Shown here: piece after piece, positions 1 through 12,002 of the stretch
Layout: the number at the start of each line of letters is the position of its first letter
Position numbering within the stretch: the first letter of the stretch is position 1
Assembly: GCA_963576735.1 (NCBI GenBank)
Contig: OY755170.1
Coordinates: 23,048,875-23,112,874, forward strand
DNA length: 64,000 bases
Source: Bedellia somnulentella
Taxonomy: Eukaryota; Arthropoda; Insecta; Lepidoptera; Bedelliidae
Direction: 5' to 3'
Notes under the pieces: generated by a model
What the model saw: the letters and a program-made list of their open reading frames with translations, nothing else
What the model was told of the DNA's origin: nothing
Database searches by the model: none
Position numbers and translations under genes: made by a program

Positions 1-58
1 CGGGCTCAAAATTGTAAGGCCTTTGCCCAGCAGTGGGAAGCAAACTAGGCTAATAAAA
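1..58 (+). mobile_element. LINE-D 3' end fragment (edge of window)
   Basis: The window opens inside the 3' end of a non-LTR retrotransposon. It shows the lepidopteran-type signature around 'GGCCTTTGCCCAGCAGTGGGA', followed by an A-rich stretch. A sister copy with nearly the same wording is at 9815-9872. The element is cut by the window edge, so its size is unknown. The family name is a local label. Confidence 0.6.
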
Positions 59-131
59 AAAATCGACTCACCAAAATTTTTTTGTAAAAAACTAGCCTAG
101 TTTTGATGGAGTTGCTAGTTTATTTCTAAAA

Positions 132-418
132 ACTTACTTACTTACTTATACTCACGCCCATTATTCCCATTGGGGTAGGCAGAGACTATCGATCGCCACT
201 TAGTACGATCTTGACAAACCTCTCTTGCTTCCCTTACATTCATTATTTTTTCTCATACATGCTCTTTTATTCTTCTCACTTCGGACCCCCGCCTTTATAA
301 GAACGTTTTCTATCTGGTGAAGAAACGTTTTACGAGGCCGTCCTCTACTAACATTCCCATCCACATTGGCTCTATATATCTCTTTCGCTACTTTATTTTC
401 ATCCATCCTCTCTTTGTG
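132..418 (-). mobile_element. LINE-B 3' end, (AAGT)n-tail subfamily, frameshifted
   Basis: A 5'-truncated non-LTR retrotransposon copy on the minus strand. The translation begins MDENKVAKEIYRANVDG and continues through a GRPRKT motif, matching the last ~90 residues of the polyprotein. The reading frame is lost around 245-255, where the sister copy at 18345-18632 reads on to the family ending KWRSIVSAYPNGN. The tail is (AAGT)n rather than the (TATG)n of most other copies here, and it shares subfamily-specific residues (ENKV, KTF) with the 18.3 kb copy. It is a dead fragment. Confidence 0.8.
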
Positions 419-550
419 CTAAAAAGTAATGAAATATAGACTAAGTCTTGCCTAGCCTAAGGTTTGTACTACGATTTTTTTATTATTTCAATGAATGTTA
501 TATGATTGGCCGTGTACTTGTACCCGCTTACGTATAAAGAATGTTTAGTG

Positions 551-655
551 GTTGATTGACGAATGTGGATGAAGTTCGAGAGGATTGCCAGGACCGTATA
601 AAGTATTGATCGGCTATGTATGCCTAAGCCAATATGAACTATGGGCGTGAGTTTT
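551..655 (+). mobile_element. LINE-B 3' end, old fragment
   Basis: This diverged piece aligns with the last ~100 bp of LINE-B: the GATGAAG..GAGAGG..TTGCCAGGA block, then the terminal GGGCGTGAG. The reading frame is destroyed and no clear tail remains, so it is an old copy. Confidence 0.6.
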
Positions 656-1249
656 TACGGTGGAAATACTGTGGAATAGGACCCATAGAAGTTAATTGTA
701 AGGATCTCTTTGAGATGGTCTTTTTCGTACCAAGTAGACGCTCGTCCCTTCTGATATGTTTAATATTAATTATCTACTAACATGCACTCACTACCAAAAA
801 GTAATGATTCAATAAAACTCATATATATAAATGTCTAAGGGTATACCCATATTTTGAAATTGAAATTCTTCAGCGAATTTCAGTTGGTGAGTTTAGAGAA
901 GATGAAAATATATAGAAATATTTATATATTCTAAAGTATGTGTTATTAGTTCAAGCACAGTTAAATATAAACTTAAATAGTCACATTCGTTAACTAATTT
1001 TAATATAATTTATTTCTTATTCCTTATCTCTTACTTAAGTGATTCCTAAAACGAGGATGGTTTTATAACTATTTCTGGGAACTTCCATTAGGAGATTACA
1101 ATATATTGTGGTTATATTAATGGCAAAAATGTGCCCTTTAAAAAATATTGTGGTTTATCCTTTTAGCAAACTAGAAAAGTTATTATATGTTATCTTTGTC
1201 TGTTAATTCACAGAATTTGTTTTTAATACATTTAATTGTGTTGGGGCTT
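656..1249. other. AT-rich unique sequence, nothing recognised
   Basis: No repeat, long ORF, RNA gene or clear regulatory motif was seen. Composition is strongly AT-rich with many stop codons in all frames. Confidence 0.5.
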
Positions 1250-1425
1250 TCAGTTTCTGGAGTGGCGGCCACGTAACAGACGATGCAGTTTAGGTAGGCC
1301 TCCCACGAGGTGGAAACACGTGAGAAGCCGATGAATGAAGGCAGCGCAGAACCGAACGTTACTGATATTTTTGTGGGGGCCTATATCCAGCACTGGACAA
1401 CTATAGGCTGATGGTAATTAAGAAT
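1250..1425 (+). mobile_element. LINE-D 3' end fragment
   Basis: This is a diverged non-LTR retrotransposon 3' end. It runs from 'GGAGTGGCGGCCACGTA' through a GGTAGGCCTCCCACGAGGTGG block (the GRPPTRW region of the polyprotein) to 'GCAGCGCAGAACCGA' and 'GGGGCCTATATCCAGCACTGG'. It ends with the family's 'TATAGGCTGATGGT'. In-frame stops show that it is dead. Fragments at 15080-15155, 53505-53583, 9244-9325 and 62365-62440 cover parts of the same 3' region. Confidence 0.7.
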
Positions 1426-1462
1426 TTTGTTAAATAAAATGATAATTAGATCATTAATTAGC

Positions 1463-1668
1463 TGGGTAGTGTTGGCATAGAATAGCACATAATTAGCTAA
1501 GTACAGTACTTGGCTATTAGGCGATGTGGTTGGAGACCCATCACCAACGATACTTTGTTTTTACAATCTTCTTCTCAATTTACTTCCATAAGTGGCTGAG
1601 GAATTGTTAATTCCTAGTATCTGGCTACCCCTATTTGGGATTCATAGCCAAGAGTACGATGTACTTAT
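1463..1668 (+). mobile_element. SINE-A copy, diverged
   Basis: Sense strand is taken as the one ending GCCGTGAG plus a (TATG)n tail. This copy has the head 'AGTGTTGGCATAGAATAGCAC', then GGCGATGTGGTTGGAGACCCATCACC, AAGTGGCTGAGGAATT and a worn 3' end (CATAGCCAAGAG). An internal segment after the head is missing. It carries no coding capacity. Confidence 0.75.
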
Positions 1669-2559
1669 ATTTAATATTTCCATGTAAAATAATTTTAACT
1701 GTGCTGTACCTATATAACTAGTACTTTTCGAAGCCTACTTGACTTGTGTACTGTAAACTAAATATAGTTTAAACTCAGTTGTAATTGTGTTTAAATTTAA
1801 ATAAACCCCTACAAAAAAGAAACCTAAACCAAAAAATACATGTGCAAACTTTCTAATCTTAATCTTTCAAAAGCGCAAAAAACACTTTTAATTAAGCATG
1901 AACTTTAACTGAATAAAATTATTAGCTTTTTATTTTATTATTTTATAAAATGTTCATTGACTGTACAGAAAATTCTGATTCAATCCTTGTTTAATTTATT
2001 CGGTGTTAGGTTGGAAGAGGCTGATGGTTGTTCCGATACGATAATCTCGACGTGCAGGATGTCCAAGGAGGTTTAATTGGCACCTCCATGCTCTCATCTC
2101 ACACCTTTTTATTGTAACTGAACAGCGCTTCACAAAGTAAAAAAATAACACTTCCGTTTCTCCTACTAAGTTGATTAGTGTTGGCAATATTTTTTCCTTT
2201 GTTAGATGTTTTATATTTAAACAGAGATTTTTAAACTTTTTACTTAGATATTAGTGACCAATTTTTTTTGTAACTCGTATTATTTTTTTATGTTTTAAAC
2301 AACATATGAACAGTATATAAAACAAGCATAATTTTAATATCTAAATAGTTAAAAATAGTCTTAACAATACCACTACCAATTATTTACACTACTCATTTCT
2401 TTTTCTTTAGTCAACATATTTAAAATCACTTAAAATAATGTTTGCTTAATAAACCTAAAGACATATTTTTCTTGAAAATTATGTCACACTAAAAGGTTCA
2501 ACTATTTTAAGAAAAACCGTCGGAAACATACGTATCGCAAAAAGTTCCCCGAAAAACGA
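1669..2559. other. AT-rich unique sequence, nothing recognised
   Basis: No repeat family or ORF of interest was found. The ~63-codon minus-strand frame at 1996-2187 has no recognisable motif and is probably chance. Confidence 0.45.
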
Positions 2560-3270
2560 TTTAGTTTGTTTTATGTTGTAATTTATGAGTCGTCCCAATT
2601 TTGAAGTGAAGCAACGAAGGATCCGCTAACAGATCGACGAGCTCGGCGACGTGAGCCAACAGCATCGTGGGAATGCTATGAGAATCTCAATTAACAAACA
2701 ACTTAAACAAACATTTCTTATTACTAACAAACAAAGCTCAATCACTTTTTCTATCAACATAAACATATTTCATACGATAAACTGAATTATATCGAAGCAA
2801 AATGGAAGCCCAACAACATACGAACCCCCGGATTAAGACGCGAAATCAAAAATTATTGCTATTTCTACCCCCGGCCATAACTCTCGAATGATCCCGCTCG
2901 TCCATATTGGAGACTCCTCGGACAATGGATCAGACAACACACGGTTAGACGCCACAAATGCCGTAAGCGGTGATAAATCATTGACATAGCGGAAATGCGT
3001 GGCCTGCCGGAGCTGATCGCCCACCCCGGCAATAACGGCTGCGAACCGGACTTTGGCATTTTCAGACCTATAGATAAATTAAATGCCAACACATCTCGCT
3101 GACGCTCTACTTGCTTTGGCGCTCTAGGAATGTCTAAATACATTTTTTGACAAACGCAGCGGAAGCATGACCTATTGCGTGACATTGTCCCAGGCCGGCT
3201 CGGTCGAATCGTCGCCACCACCGGCATTGTTCTTCTGTATCACTATTTCGGGAATTTTAAGGATACAGTT
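2560..3270 (-). pseudogene. Coding-like, broken minus-strand block (possible decayed gene or exons)
   Basis: This block is clearly more GC-rich than its surroundings. On the minus strand one frame stays open from 3270 to a TAG at 3174-3172, with an acidic Gly-rich stretch (NNAGGGDDSTEPAWDNV). After stops at 3126 and 3081 it is open again in the same frame from 3078 to a TAA at 2835-2833. That is 81 codons (VRFAAVIAGVGDQLRQATHF...) with third positions biased to G/C. A further frame around 2675-2575 reads MLLAHVAELVDLLADPSLLH. An acceptor-like TTTAATTTATCTATAG lies just before the 81-codon stretch. I do not recognise the protein. It could be a decayed gene, real exons separated by short introns, or conserved non-coding DNA. 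Confidence 0.3.
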
Positions 3271-4234
3271 TTATTTGAACGGCAGATGGGAAGCGCGGTG
3301 CTTTGAATCGATTAGATGAGATAGATAAAAGGATAATAGGTCAGTTTTCTGTCGGGATTAATCAAGCGTCAAAGGGCTACGAGCAATTATGTGATGTCGC
3401 GATGCGGTTAGCCATATGTCTTCTTAATTAATGAAAGCTATTAGAATAAGTTCTGGCTTAAATAGCTTCTGTTCAATAAGAATCTCTTATCTCCGATTGT
3501 AAAGCTATTATGACTACAAAGTGAATTGTGGTGGAGTGAACGCATTAAAATTGGGGCATTAACATTTGTGCGTGTATTTGACATGAAGAAATATGAATAT
3601 CGCGGTGATCATAAACAAGTAGTCGACAATGCTAATGGTGAAACATAAAACAAACTTTATCTATCGGTGATCAAACGGTAGACCGAGGAATTCAGTGTGA
3701 AATGTGTTCTAAGAGACACCGTTTAGCAGCGTTACGCGCGTGACTGTCGTACAAATTATGCGTTTTGAAGCCAACTCCATTTTATTGCCCAGGAAGTGAT
3801 GTCTATAAACCACTGTCTACATCGGTTTAATGTCGATATTGTATAATATTGTATCGATTTGCTATATTTATTGTGTCGTAACATGAAACTACTGGAATAC
3901 TGGAATTGCCTGTGGCATCTTTTAAAAAGGCAATTAAAGCAATGCTTTTAAAGAAATCTTACTACAGTGTTCAAGATTTTTTAAACGACAAGGACCCAAC
4001 GCGCACATGACCGTGTCCGTAAAGCTATAAATCTTCCCTCGTTATTCCCAGGAATAATTGTCTGGTGAGGATTTTTCTTCTCACGTTATGTGATTGGTTT
4101 TTTGTGATGGACAATTTATTTTTATTATGTCAAACAAGCGTTTGGTTTTGTCGCATAGAAAATCTTTTATAAAGTAAAAACATGTTAATAAACTGAAATT
4201 GTACAAACCATGTTTTGAAAAAATGAAAAAATGT
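3271..4234. other. Unique sequence, nothing recognised
   Basis: Mixed AT-rich sequence with no repeat family recognised. No ORF or RNA gene was seen. Confidence 0.45.
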
Positions 4235-4395
4235 GAATGTAAAGAGTTTCTTTGTTGCTTCTTCTCTTTACGAACACCTTCCGAAGCAACGGACTAATGA
4301 TAAATTTAAAAACATTTGACGTTCAAAAAATGTTAGTTTTTAACTTAATTTTGAAGAATAAACTTTTTGACTTTTTTTTTTTGACTTTTTGACTT
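4235..4395 (+). mobile_element. Repeat F (LINE-type 3' end with GACTTTTT tail)
   Basis: About 145 bp starting 'GTAAAGAGTTTCTTTGTTGC', containing ACCTTCCGAAGCAACGG and ending in a (GACTTTTT)n-like tail. A second copy, nearly the same over its whole length, is nested in a SINE-A at 45776-45917. Two truncated copies with the same 3' simple-repeat tail suggest retroposition of a non-LTR element. The autonomous parent is not in the window. Confidence 0.7.
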
Positions 4396-4912
4396 TTTAC
4401 TATAATAACTTATCTAGTACTTATTTAATATTTTAAGGGTCGTGTTAATTTTCTGATCCTTCCCTGTTCGTTTTAGTTATCTTATTACTACTCAATTGCT
4501 TAAGAACATCGATGTCAACCAATTTAAGTTTTATCATAGCAAAAAATAAATAAGTTAAAAACGTCTGTCGTATCCATATTAATTTGATTACGAATTATAT
4601 AATAAGTCTAGATTTTGATTATGGAAATATTTCTCAATTATAGTTAAATCATTTGCTATGATAAAAAAAGACATTTTAAATGATGATAACAGTGATATAA
4701 GAAACAAGATACAAAGTCTGTTTCTTATATATTTACAAAACAATATTTTTTTATGTATTTCCACTTCATTATGTCGGCTTCGATACCATTAAACAAACAA
4801 TGTTTTCCTAAGAAAATATAAAGACATAAGTAAACAATAAAGGTCAAATAAGCGAACTAGTATTACTTTACACAGAATATTTATATAATAACCTAAGCTG
4901 TAAACACAATGT
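4396..4912. other. AT-rich unique sequence
   Basis: Nothing recognised beyond homopolymer and AT-rich tracts. Confidence 0.45.
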
Positions 4913-5047
4913 AGCATGTATGAAAAGATTGATGGATGTGAATGAAGCTAGAGAGGTTTGCCAGGATCGTACAAAGTGGCGATCGATAGTCTCTGCCTAC
5001 CCCAATGGGAACTAACGGCGTGAGAATATGTATGTATGTATGTATGT
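4913..5047 (+). mobile_element. LINE-B 3' end, young truncated copy
   Basis: It starts within the polyprotein at the AC-MKRLMDVNEAREVCQDR region, keeps the frame to KWRSIVSAYPN and ends GGCGTGAGAATATG plus (TATG)n. The string TGTAAACAC occurs just before the 5' end (with a few filler bases) and directly after the tail. This is a plausible 9-bp target-site duplication typical of target-primed reverse transcription. Confidence 0.85.
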
Positions 5048-6957
5048 TGTAAACACCAACTACTAATACTACATTTAAACACACATAAGGTGGGTAATTG
5101 AGATATATCAAGAGTATGCATTTGGACATCTATTAATCATTAACTATATTCAAATCTCCAAACCTACAACGATCTTTATATTTTATTAATTCTATAAACC
5201 TACCTACTATACGTGATAAATTGCTTAATTTATCAAAGAATTATCTACTTATCATAACAAGTAGACACACTACGACAAAAAACATTATAAATATGCTCTG
5301 CCACGATGACAGAAATATTACGAGAGCGAAAGACGACAAATGAAATCCGACGCCCATACACTTTAATATCCCGAGAAACACGTTTCATAGAAAAATTGAT
5401 ATACTTCACGCCCGTATTGAACTGGAAATAAATCGTATACTTCCTCTAAGTGCCAATAAAAGTTGCAAGAAAATCATAAAAATATTACTCGAGAAGAAAT
5501 GTCTATAACAAGTGTGTTATTGTGGAATAATTCAGTAGTCGCGAAGGGAGGATTGAGGGATGGCTCCCTCAAGATCCTTGAAGGTACGGCCTGAAACTCC
5601 CGCAGATCCTTTATTGAAGGCTTCAATTATTTATCGGACCCATGTCTACTTTTCATTTCACTCTAGTTCGGGTAAAGGTTCAATCCTTCCGACTAAACTT
5701 ATTGTCCCCAGGGTAGTTTTTGTAATACTCGAGTCTTGTGTAAGTTCCCTGGATCGATTGTTGCTTTTCACAATGTTACACTTGTAAATTGTGTATTTGT
5801 GATATATTGATAAGATACGCTCGCTTTTTCATGTACTGAAAATAACTTATAGTATTACCTTCCTACTATTTTAAGTGATACATAGATATTCTTGCGAATT
5901 TAAACTGAACGAAGGGAAGAATAAGTAAACCATTCAACGATTAGTAAGTCTATTTTGGCAGTAAAAAAGGAAAATATAGAGAAATAAAGCATGTGATATA
6001 TTGCATGTATATGATAACTACTTAGCCCTCGAATACCTGAAACGGCTTTAGTTACTTAAATCGTTTCCTACTTTATTTTAATCATTTAAAAAGAAGGTTA
6101 GTGCTTGATCAAATGGTTTATTTTGTAGTAATAAGATAAATGGACAAAAAACATGCAAAATCACAACCTGCATTCAGTACAAGGGGTTAGTATGCACTAT
6201 TATGATACGTTGGTTTAGTATGAAATTATGCCTAGGGTGTTTGAAGAAGACCAATAATGTTATCATATTAAGTCAAAGGATCATTCAACTTTTTAGATAG
6301 TCAATAACTTCTGGTTTTAAAGTTCAGCCATTAACTCACACATTATTATATTTCAGTAATATCGATTTGATGACAACGATTAGTAGTTTATTTACTATTT
6401 GTGATAAATCATCTACTGTTTACGATAGCTCATAGCAATAAAACAATCCATGTTACGATAGACGCGAAGGAAACATAAATATTGTTTTATCATTCGCGTG
6501 TACTTAATGAACCCCTATAAGTTTTTTAATAATATAATCCTTAAAGTTACTTGTGAATATACTCCATTCATATTGCTGTGGATATCCATAATATCTAAGG
6601 GTTTGACGACTGTTACTTATAATTAAGCTTCAATTATTATATCCGAGCTAACTGAATTTTGTATGACGGTTAAAAGCATCAAGGCTTCGATGGAGAGATT
6701 TTTCGATCAATGTTACCATTGAGGAATGATCACCCTTTAAAGTTTCACATGTAAGTCTATGAGAAACTATTGTAAACAAATCTGCTATCTCTTTAATTTG
6801 TTCAGTTTTGCTCCAAATTTCGGCATGCAAAGCTTTATTGCCCACCTAGTATTTTTCACTGTTTAGGTTATTTGTCATGTAGATAGAACTATCCCATTTA
6901 AGTTGCGATTGAATAAAGGCATAAAAAGCTGTGCAGTATCGATTTAGAATAGAACTA
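5048..6957. other. Unique sequence with one GC-richer island at ~5530-5770
   Basis: No repeat family recognised. The island holds a 75-codon plus-strand frame (5560-5787) without recognisable motifs. I see no splice or promoter pattern that would make it a gene. Confidence 0.4.
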
Positions 6958-6964
6958 TGCTGTT

Positions 6965-7098
6965 ATACCCACTGTTGTCGTAACGTAAGGGTCAATAAGG
7001 GTTTTGGAGCTATTTAAGTAGCTGTTGGGTGATGTGGCTTGATCTTTACCTCTGGCTACTTTTTTTGAGGACTTCAAACCGTGAATATATGAAAATGG
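6965..7098 (+). mobile_element. SINE-A relic with internal deletion
   Basis: A very worn copy. It keeps the GTTGGGTGATGTGG segment, then CCTCTGGCTAC and a degraded end (AAACCGTGAATATATG) in the SINE-A order, with the middle ~80 bp missing. Most positions are diverged, so the call is tentative. Confidence 0.45.
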
Positions 7099-9243
7099 GT
7101 AATTAGAATAAATGCCTGTTTTAGAAAATTTTGGCAATGCCTACTTGTTTACAAATAAAATTAGCAATTGAAGTGATTTATTAAAGGATGGCTGGTGATC
7201 AATCCCAGTTCATTAACTGTTTAGAAACCGTGATTTGAATGAGTAATGTGTTAATTAAGAATAGCAAAACTGCATCTCTTTTCGAAACATGTTACTACCT
7301 TGATTATCAAGGTCAGTAAATGAATGATTAGCAGTAACGGTAAAGGAAAGGGATTTCAAGTTAGTATTAGTGTTATGGTTATATTGAAAGCAATATTTTT
7401 TTATTGATATTCTCGTTGTAAACTCTACAATTAATTTAAAATCTTTCAGAATATATTTATCGACTATTGGTTAGTTTTGCATCAATGATTTGCTAGAACT
7501 TCTGTTTGTATCATTATTGAGCATCTTTGGGCAGTAGCAGAAGAATTAGTGGTAGAAGGATATTTAACTTATATAGTAAGCAAATAAGAATTAAAACATT
7601 AGAGAAAAAAATAATCATCTATTGCTACACAAATGAAATGGATCATCAAACACATTACTATGTTAGAAGTACTATATATTGGCCACAACGTTATTTTTTT
7701 TCCCCTAAATAAAAAAACGCAAATAGAAACTTTTACATAAACAACAATAGACCAATGCTGTGAGTTTATATCGTGTTGAGAAAATAGTTATTTTTTTATC
7801 TTCATATAAGTAATGAGGCAAACAATGGATAGAATTACAACAATTACCTAGAAATAAATATACCTTGATGGTGATAATCATTCCCACAACATGTAAATTA
7901 TTAAATTCTTTAGTATGATTTTAATGTATATCTTTTCATGTTTGTCATACAATACGCTGAAAAGTAAGACGCCCTTAAAAGCTTCTATTAATAACAATCG
8001 CCCCAAACTTGCTAAAAGATATTCCCGCAAAGCCACGAATATTTCCATTCGAAAAATGTTTCCGTGAAATTTTCTATGTCAAAGTCTCCGGGGATATTTA
8101 GTGGTGTCCGTGAAGAGTGGGCTGGTTTAGTGAGGGCAAAAAGTGATGATAATAATGAAAGCCACTGCCGCTAAGGGCGAGAGAGGACTTCGTTTTAGGA
8201 CGCGTGTGGAATAGCGATGGACTGTGCCATACGCCTTCAATGATTTAGACGGGGCAAATTATAATGTTATGGAAAGACTAGATTCATATACGCAATGTAT
8301 AGTTTTGGTGTGGTGAAATTCATTGATTGTTACTGTTGAACGTTGTTTAGAGTTTGTATTATTATGTAATATATGTTTACTACAGTGTGTGGTATAATTG
8401 AAAAAGCGCAAGCACTGAAGAAAATGGGTAATATAATAAACACCTTTATTTTTCAGATACGGCGAGTTTTGTAAAGATAATCTCTGGAAGTTTGTATTTG
8501 ATATGATCCTAACGAATAAGCACAGATTCCATTCTGGATCGAACGCTGTGAGCTTCTGAAGTGTTGTAGTTTAATTTTTGGAGTGACTAGAAAACATAAA
8601 GAGCTAACAATTCCTGATGAAATAAAATGTACAAAAAATTATTTTCATGAAACAACGTACCTCAAGTTTAAAACTGTATGATAAAATTAGTTTTTTTTTA
8701 TTATTATTAACGTGATATATCGGAACGAATACAAGAAATGATGATTAAAAATGACGCTTCTAAACATCCCAAAGACATCGACAATTTCAGCTTGCGCGAG
8801 GGATCACAATGAAATCTTAGTGATTGTAAGCAGCACGGGGAGGATACAGTCGCGGCGAAAGTGGGAACACGTTTGCTACATCATTTGTGGGTCACGTATC
8901 GTTGGTATAACTAGAGGATTTGTTTGCGCGGTACTAGCGCGAATAAAAGTTTTTTTATCTCACCAAGCAAGAGTCGTAAAAATATCACAAAGTATGGCTG
9001 TTGCGATTTTAAGTTTTTAAGAGTATATTATGTACGGCCGCCTGGTGCTTATATATTTTCTCAACAAACTGATTTTATATGAAAAAAACCCAGGACAATA
9101 TAATACATGTAAATATGTATAATATGAATTTAGATATGTAAATGTGAAGATTTTTCAAATGGTTTCCTGTAATCATTTTGGTTTCTTTAAATGGACATAA
9201 AGCTTTAAATCTTTATTTAAATGTTTATGTTTATGTAATGCTA
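7099..9243. other. Unique sequence; GC-richer patch ~8020-8240
   Basis: No repeat family identified. The patch at 8020-8240 has more G/C than its flanks and may be conserved non-coding sequence. The 89-codon frame at 8751-9020 shows no family motif and is treated as chance. Confidence 0.4.
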
Positions 9244-9325
9244 GCCATAGACCTAGCGTTCTGCGCAGCCCTTATACAACGGCTTCCCGCGACTTTCAAC
9301 AAATCATAGGTCCATATCAAAATAT
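9244..9325 (-). mobile_element. LINE-D internal 3' fragment
   Basis: The minus strand reads a piece corresponding to KVAGSRWIRAAQNA near the C-terminus of a LINE-D-type polyprotein (plus-strand landmark 'TGCGCAGCCCTTATACAACG'). A matching fragment is at 62365-62440. Both ends are ragged, so it is an old fragment. Confidence 0.55.
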
Positions 9326-9507
9326 GGCAATAGTAGTAGGAATCTTTGTTCAATATAAAAAGAAAACTTCGCAAGAATGATTAAGCTATAATTTGCAACA
9401 CAATGATTAATTTTCTAAAGAAAACGTTGTGAAGGTGATCTAAGATAAAACCTATCAAGTGCGAATCGGTTACGAGCATGGAAAATGCCGTTATTTGTAA
9501 ATAACTA

Positions 9508-9803
9508 ATTAGTCTTTTCTAAAGACATATGTGTGGTACATTTATCATGGTTATTAACGGTGAGGGAAAACATCGTGAGGAAACCCACATGACTGAGTTG
9601 TACTTAGTCATGTGGCAGTGTATTCGTAAAAAAACGGGATAGGCCTGCCCCCTATCACGTGAGTACAATGTCCATGCAAAACGTGGGTACTCGGAACACC
9701 AGGTGACAAAGTCACGTGATGTTCAGAAGTATTAGTACCTCTGCCAACCCCTTCGGGGATATTTGGCGTGAACGTTTATGTTTATGTTATATGTTTAGAT
9801 AGA
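9508..9803 (+). mobile_element. SINE-C copy
   Basis: A good match to the copy at 22388-22775 from 'AAAGACATATGTGTGG' onwards: GGTGAGGGAAAACATCGTGAGG, TTGTACTTAGTCATGTG, GCCTGCCCCCTATCACGTGAG, then GGCGTGAACGTTTATG with a (TTATG)n-like tail. The tRNA-like head is absent or unrecognisable, so the copy is 5'-truncated or replaced there. Confidence 0.85.
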
Positions 9804-9814
9804 CAGACACAGAT

Positions 9815-9872
9815 GTGTGGGCTCAAAATTGTGAGGCCTTTGCCCAGCGGTGGGAAATGAATTAAGCTATAA
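9815..9872 (+). mobile_element. LINE-D 3' end fragment
   Basis: This is a sister of the sequence at 1-58: 'GGCTCAAAATTGTGAGGCC', then TTTGCCCAGCGGTGGGA, then an AT-rich end. It lies just after a SINE-C copy. Confidence 0.6.
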
Positions 9873-10282
9873 TAATATATATGTTTATTTGTAAACATTG
9901 CAAAGAAAAATTTCTGTTTTAGGGGAACTGAAAATTAAATGAGTTTTTTTTTTTAATATGTTTTATATAGCCAAAGTAAAGTAAAGTATAGTGATCTAAC
10001 CAAAGTTAAAAGTTAAAAGTTCAAAATTAAAAGTGTATCCCTTTTACCGTTGTCAATATTGACCAAAAATAAGCAAAAAAAATTGATAGTTGTATGAAAA
10101 CCCCCTTACATTCTAATTTTGTTCAAGTTTTTACATTTGATTTTGAAAACACATATTCTAAAAAAAGCAATAGTCAAACTGAAGCGTTTCATAAGATACA
10201 GCCTGATAACATACAGTCGTGATTGCTGGCAGCCTGGTAATTAGATACCGTTTTACCTTTCTGGCTACGGGACCCTAAAGAC

Positions 10283-10519
10283 AGATTTAAGTCGTAATTT
10301 GAATGTTTTTGTTCATGAAAACCTCATGTGGGGATTATTACTAATAAATAAAGGAAAGAAAACTTCGACACAGGCGTGAATCGAACCCGCGACCTCGGGT
10401 ATACGCCCCCGTCGCTCTGCCAATTGAGCTACCGTGCTACCGTAACGGGTGTACCGTGCCTGCCTGTGTCGAAGTTTTTCTTTCCTTTATTTATTCTTTA
10501 TTTATTAGATTTAAGTCGT
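10283..10519 (+). mobile_element. tRNA-bearing composite element with 13-bp target-site duplication
   Basis: The element spans 10296-10506 between two exact copies of AGATTTAAGTCGT (10283-10295 and 10507-10519). Order: a leader (TTTGTTCATGAAAACCTCAT...GATTATTACTAA), an AT-rich arm (TAAATAAAGGAAAGAAAA), a tRNA-like sequence on the minus strand, then the arm again in inverted form (TTTTTCTTTCCTTTATTTATT). It is therefore partly palindromic. A more elaborate relative lies at 37436-37906. The long duplication points to retroposition rather than cut-and-paste. The class is otherwise uncertain. Confidence 0.75.
10367..10438 (-). tRNA. tRNA-like sequence inside a repeat, degenerate
   Basis: It resembles the 71-nt cloverleaf at 37514-37584. 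The D arm (GCTC..GAGC) is kept. Changes break pairs in the acceptor and T stems, and the anticodon arm has an extra G. It is part of a mobile element and is very unlikely to be a working tRNA gene. Confidence 0.55.
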
Positions 10520-11351
10520 GTTTTGAATAATGCAATGAGAAATCAATTATCATTAATTATTACTTTTCCATTCTACATAACATTAATAGGTATGTTATGA
10601 TTATTATGTAATCTTACCTTGTTTCTGTGAAATTATACATAATATCTTTTAATATGTTATCATAACTTCTGATTATGTAAATGTATACGTAATTAAAGAT
10701 AAAAAAAATATCAGTTTTAAGTATGGTCTAGATTCTAGACTCTAGAGTAGAATACTCTAAAAACCTTGGTCGATCTAGTAACAAATATATAAGAGCATTT
10801 TTGGCAAAGTTAATGGAGGATAGTAAAGCAAAGAAGGTTTCTCAGGGGTACAAAAATAAGTACAACAAATATAGAAAATTCGTCCTGAGCTTGTTTGAAA
10901 CCTCAGGTTTTCGGCTAAAATTCCTTACCGCGACTGTATATGCTGACCATGTTAGTAAATGCTGCACTTTAATTTTAATTTAAAAAATGTGTGAAAAATA
11001 TGAACCACAACATTTTTCTTCATCAGAATGGTGCCTTTTACTTATTATGATAATAACTAAACTCATATTAGATATTATTGCGTTGTTTGACACAACATTT
11101 TAAAACAATCAGTTACCTTGTTTAATAGGTGGTTTTACATACCAAAACACTTGGTCTCAACTTATCCTCTCTCGGCTGAAGTACGAATTTTATAGGATGT
11201 GCTGTGCCTGATCAGCGACTGTAGGCTTTAAATGTTGTAAAAGCGCTGTATCAAATAAACTTTTATTGTACCATAGTAATTCTATCAGTATCATAATGTG
11301 GTTTGTTTTATAGACAATTCTTCGTTTCTTATCCCACTACAGTTTTATTCA
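10520..11351. other. AT-rich unique sequence
   Basis: Nothing recognised. At 10725-10755 there is a cluster of TCTAGA-type self-complementary words (TCTAGATTCTAGACTCTAGA) of unknown meaning. Confidence 0.4.
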
Positions 11352-11690
11352 CTTTCGATAACCTAGATAGATTAGTGAGAACACTATTGCTTCTTATTGG
11401 CGAGATTTGAGTTCTATCCCTTAGTCGGGCCTATACCAGTGTGTCTTTTCATGTGTAGTAAATTTATCAAGGTTGTTAAGAAGAACATCGTAAGGATTCC
11501 CACATGATCGAGTTGTACTTAGTCATGTGACAATGTACCCGAAAATTTCGACGATAGGACTGCCACATATCACGTAAATCTAAAAAAAGAACTTAAGTTC
11601 TCAGAAAATCATGAAATAAAAAAGATTACGTGATTGTCAAAAGTATAATGATGTGACACATTTTCCGACATAAACGTTGAGTTGCGAGTA
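11352..11690 (+). mobile_element. SINE-C, old copy with tRNA-like head
   Basis: The head contains GAGTTCTATCCC at the position of a Pol III B box, followed by GTCGGGCCTATACC as in the younger 22.4 kb copy. The middle shows AACATCGTAAGGATTCCCAC and TTGTACTTAGTCATGTGAC, and the end is degraded (CATAAACGTTGAG). Many substitutions mark an old insertion. The head suggests that intact SINE-C has a Pol III promoter. Confidence 0.7.
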
Positions 11691-12002
11691 TTATAATATT
11701 GTAGTTAGACTCAACAAAACTGATTTGCGCCTTTTATTTGTTGTTATTTTACACCATTTATTCCCAAAGGGGTATCATTATTATTCAACAGCAAGTGGCA
11801 TTTTTGTAAACTTATAGAAGTTTACTGGACATGGTATTGTTTACTGGACAATGCATTCACATGATAGTGGAGCACTATTAACACCTTTTTACAATTAGAG
11901 TATGGATGACTGCGCATAATTTACCCATATGGGTAAATAAGGTATTATCATAATTCCCTCGCCGTAAACAACTTTAATGAATAAATTTTATATACAGAAA
12001 AA

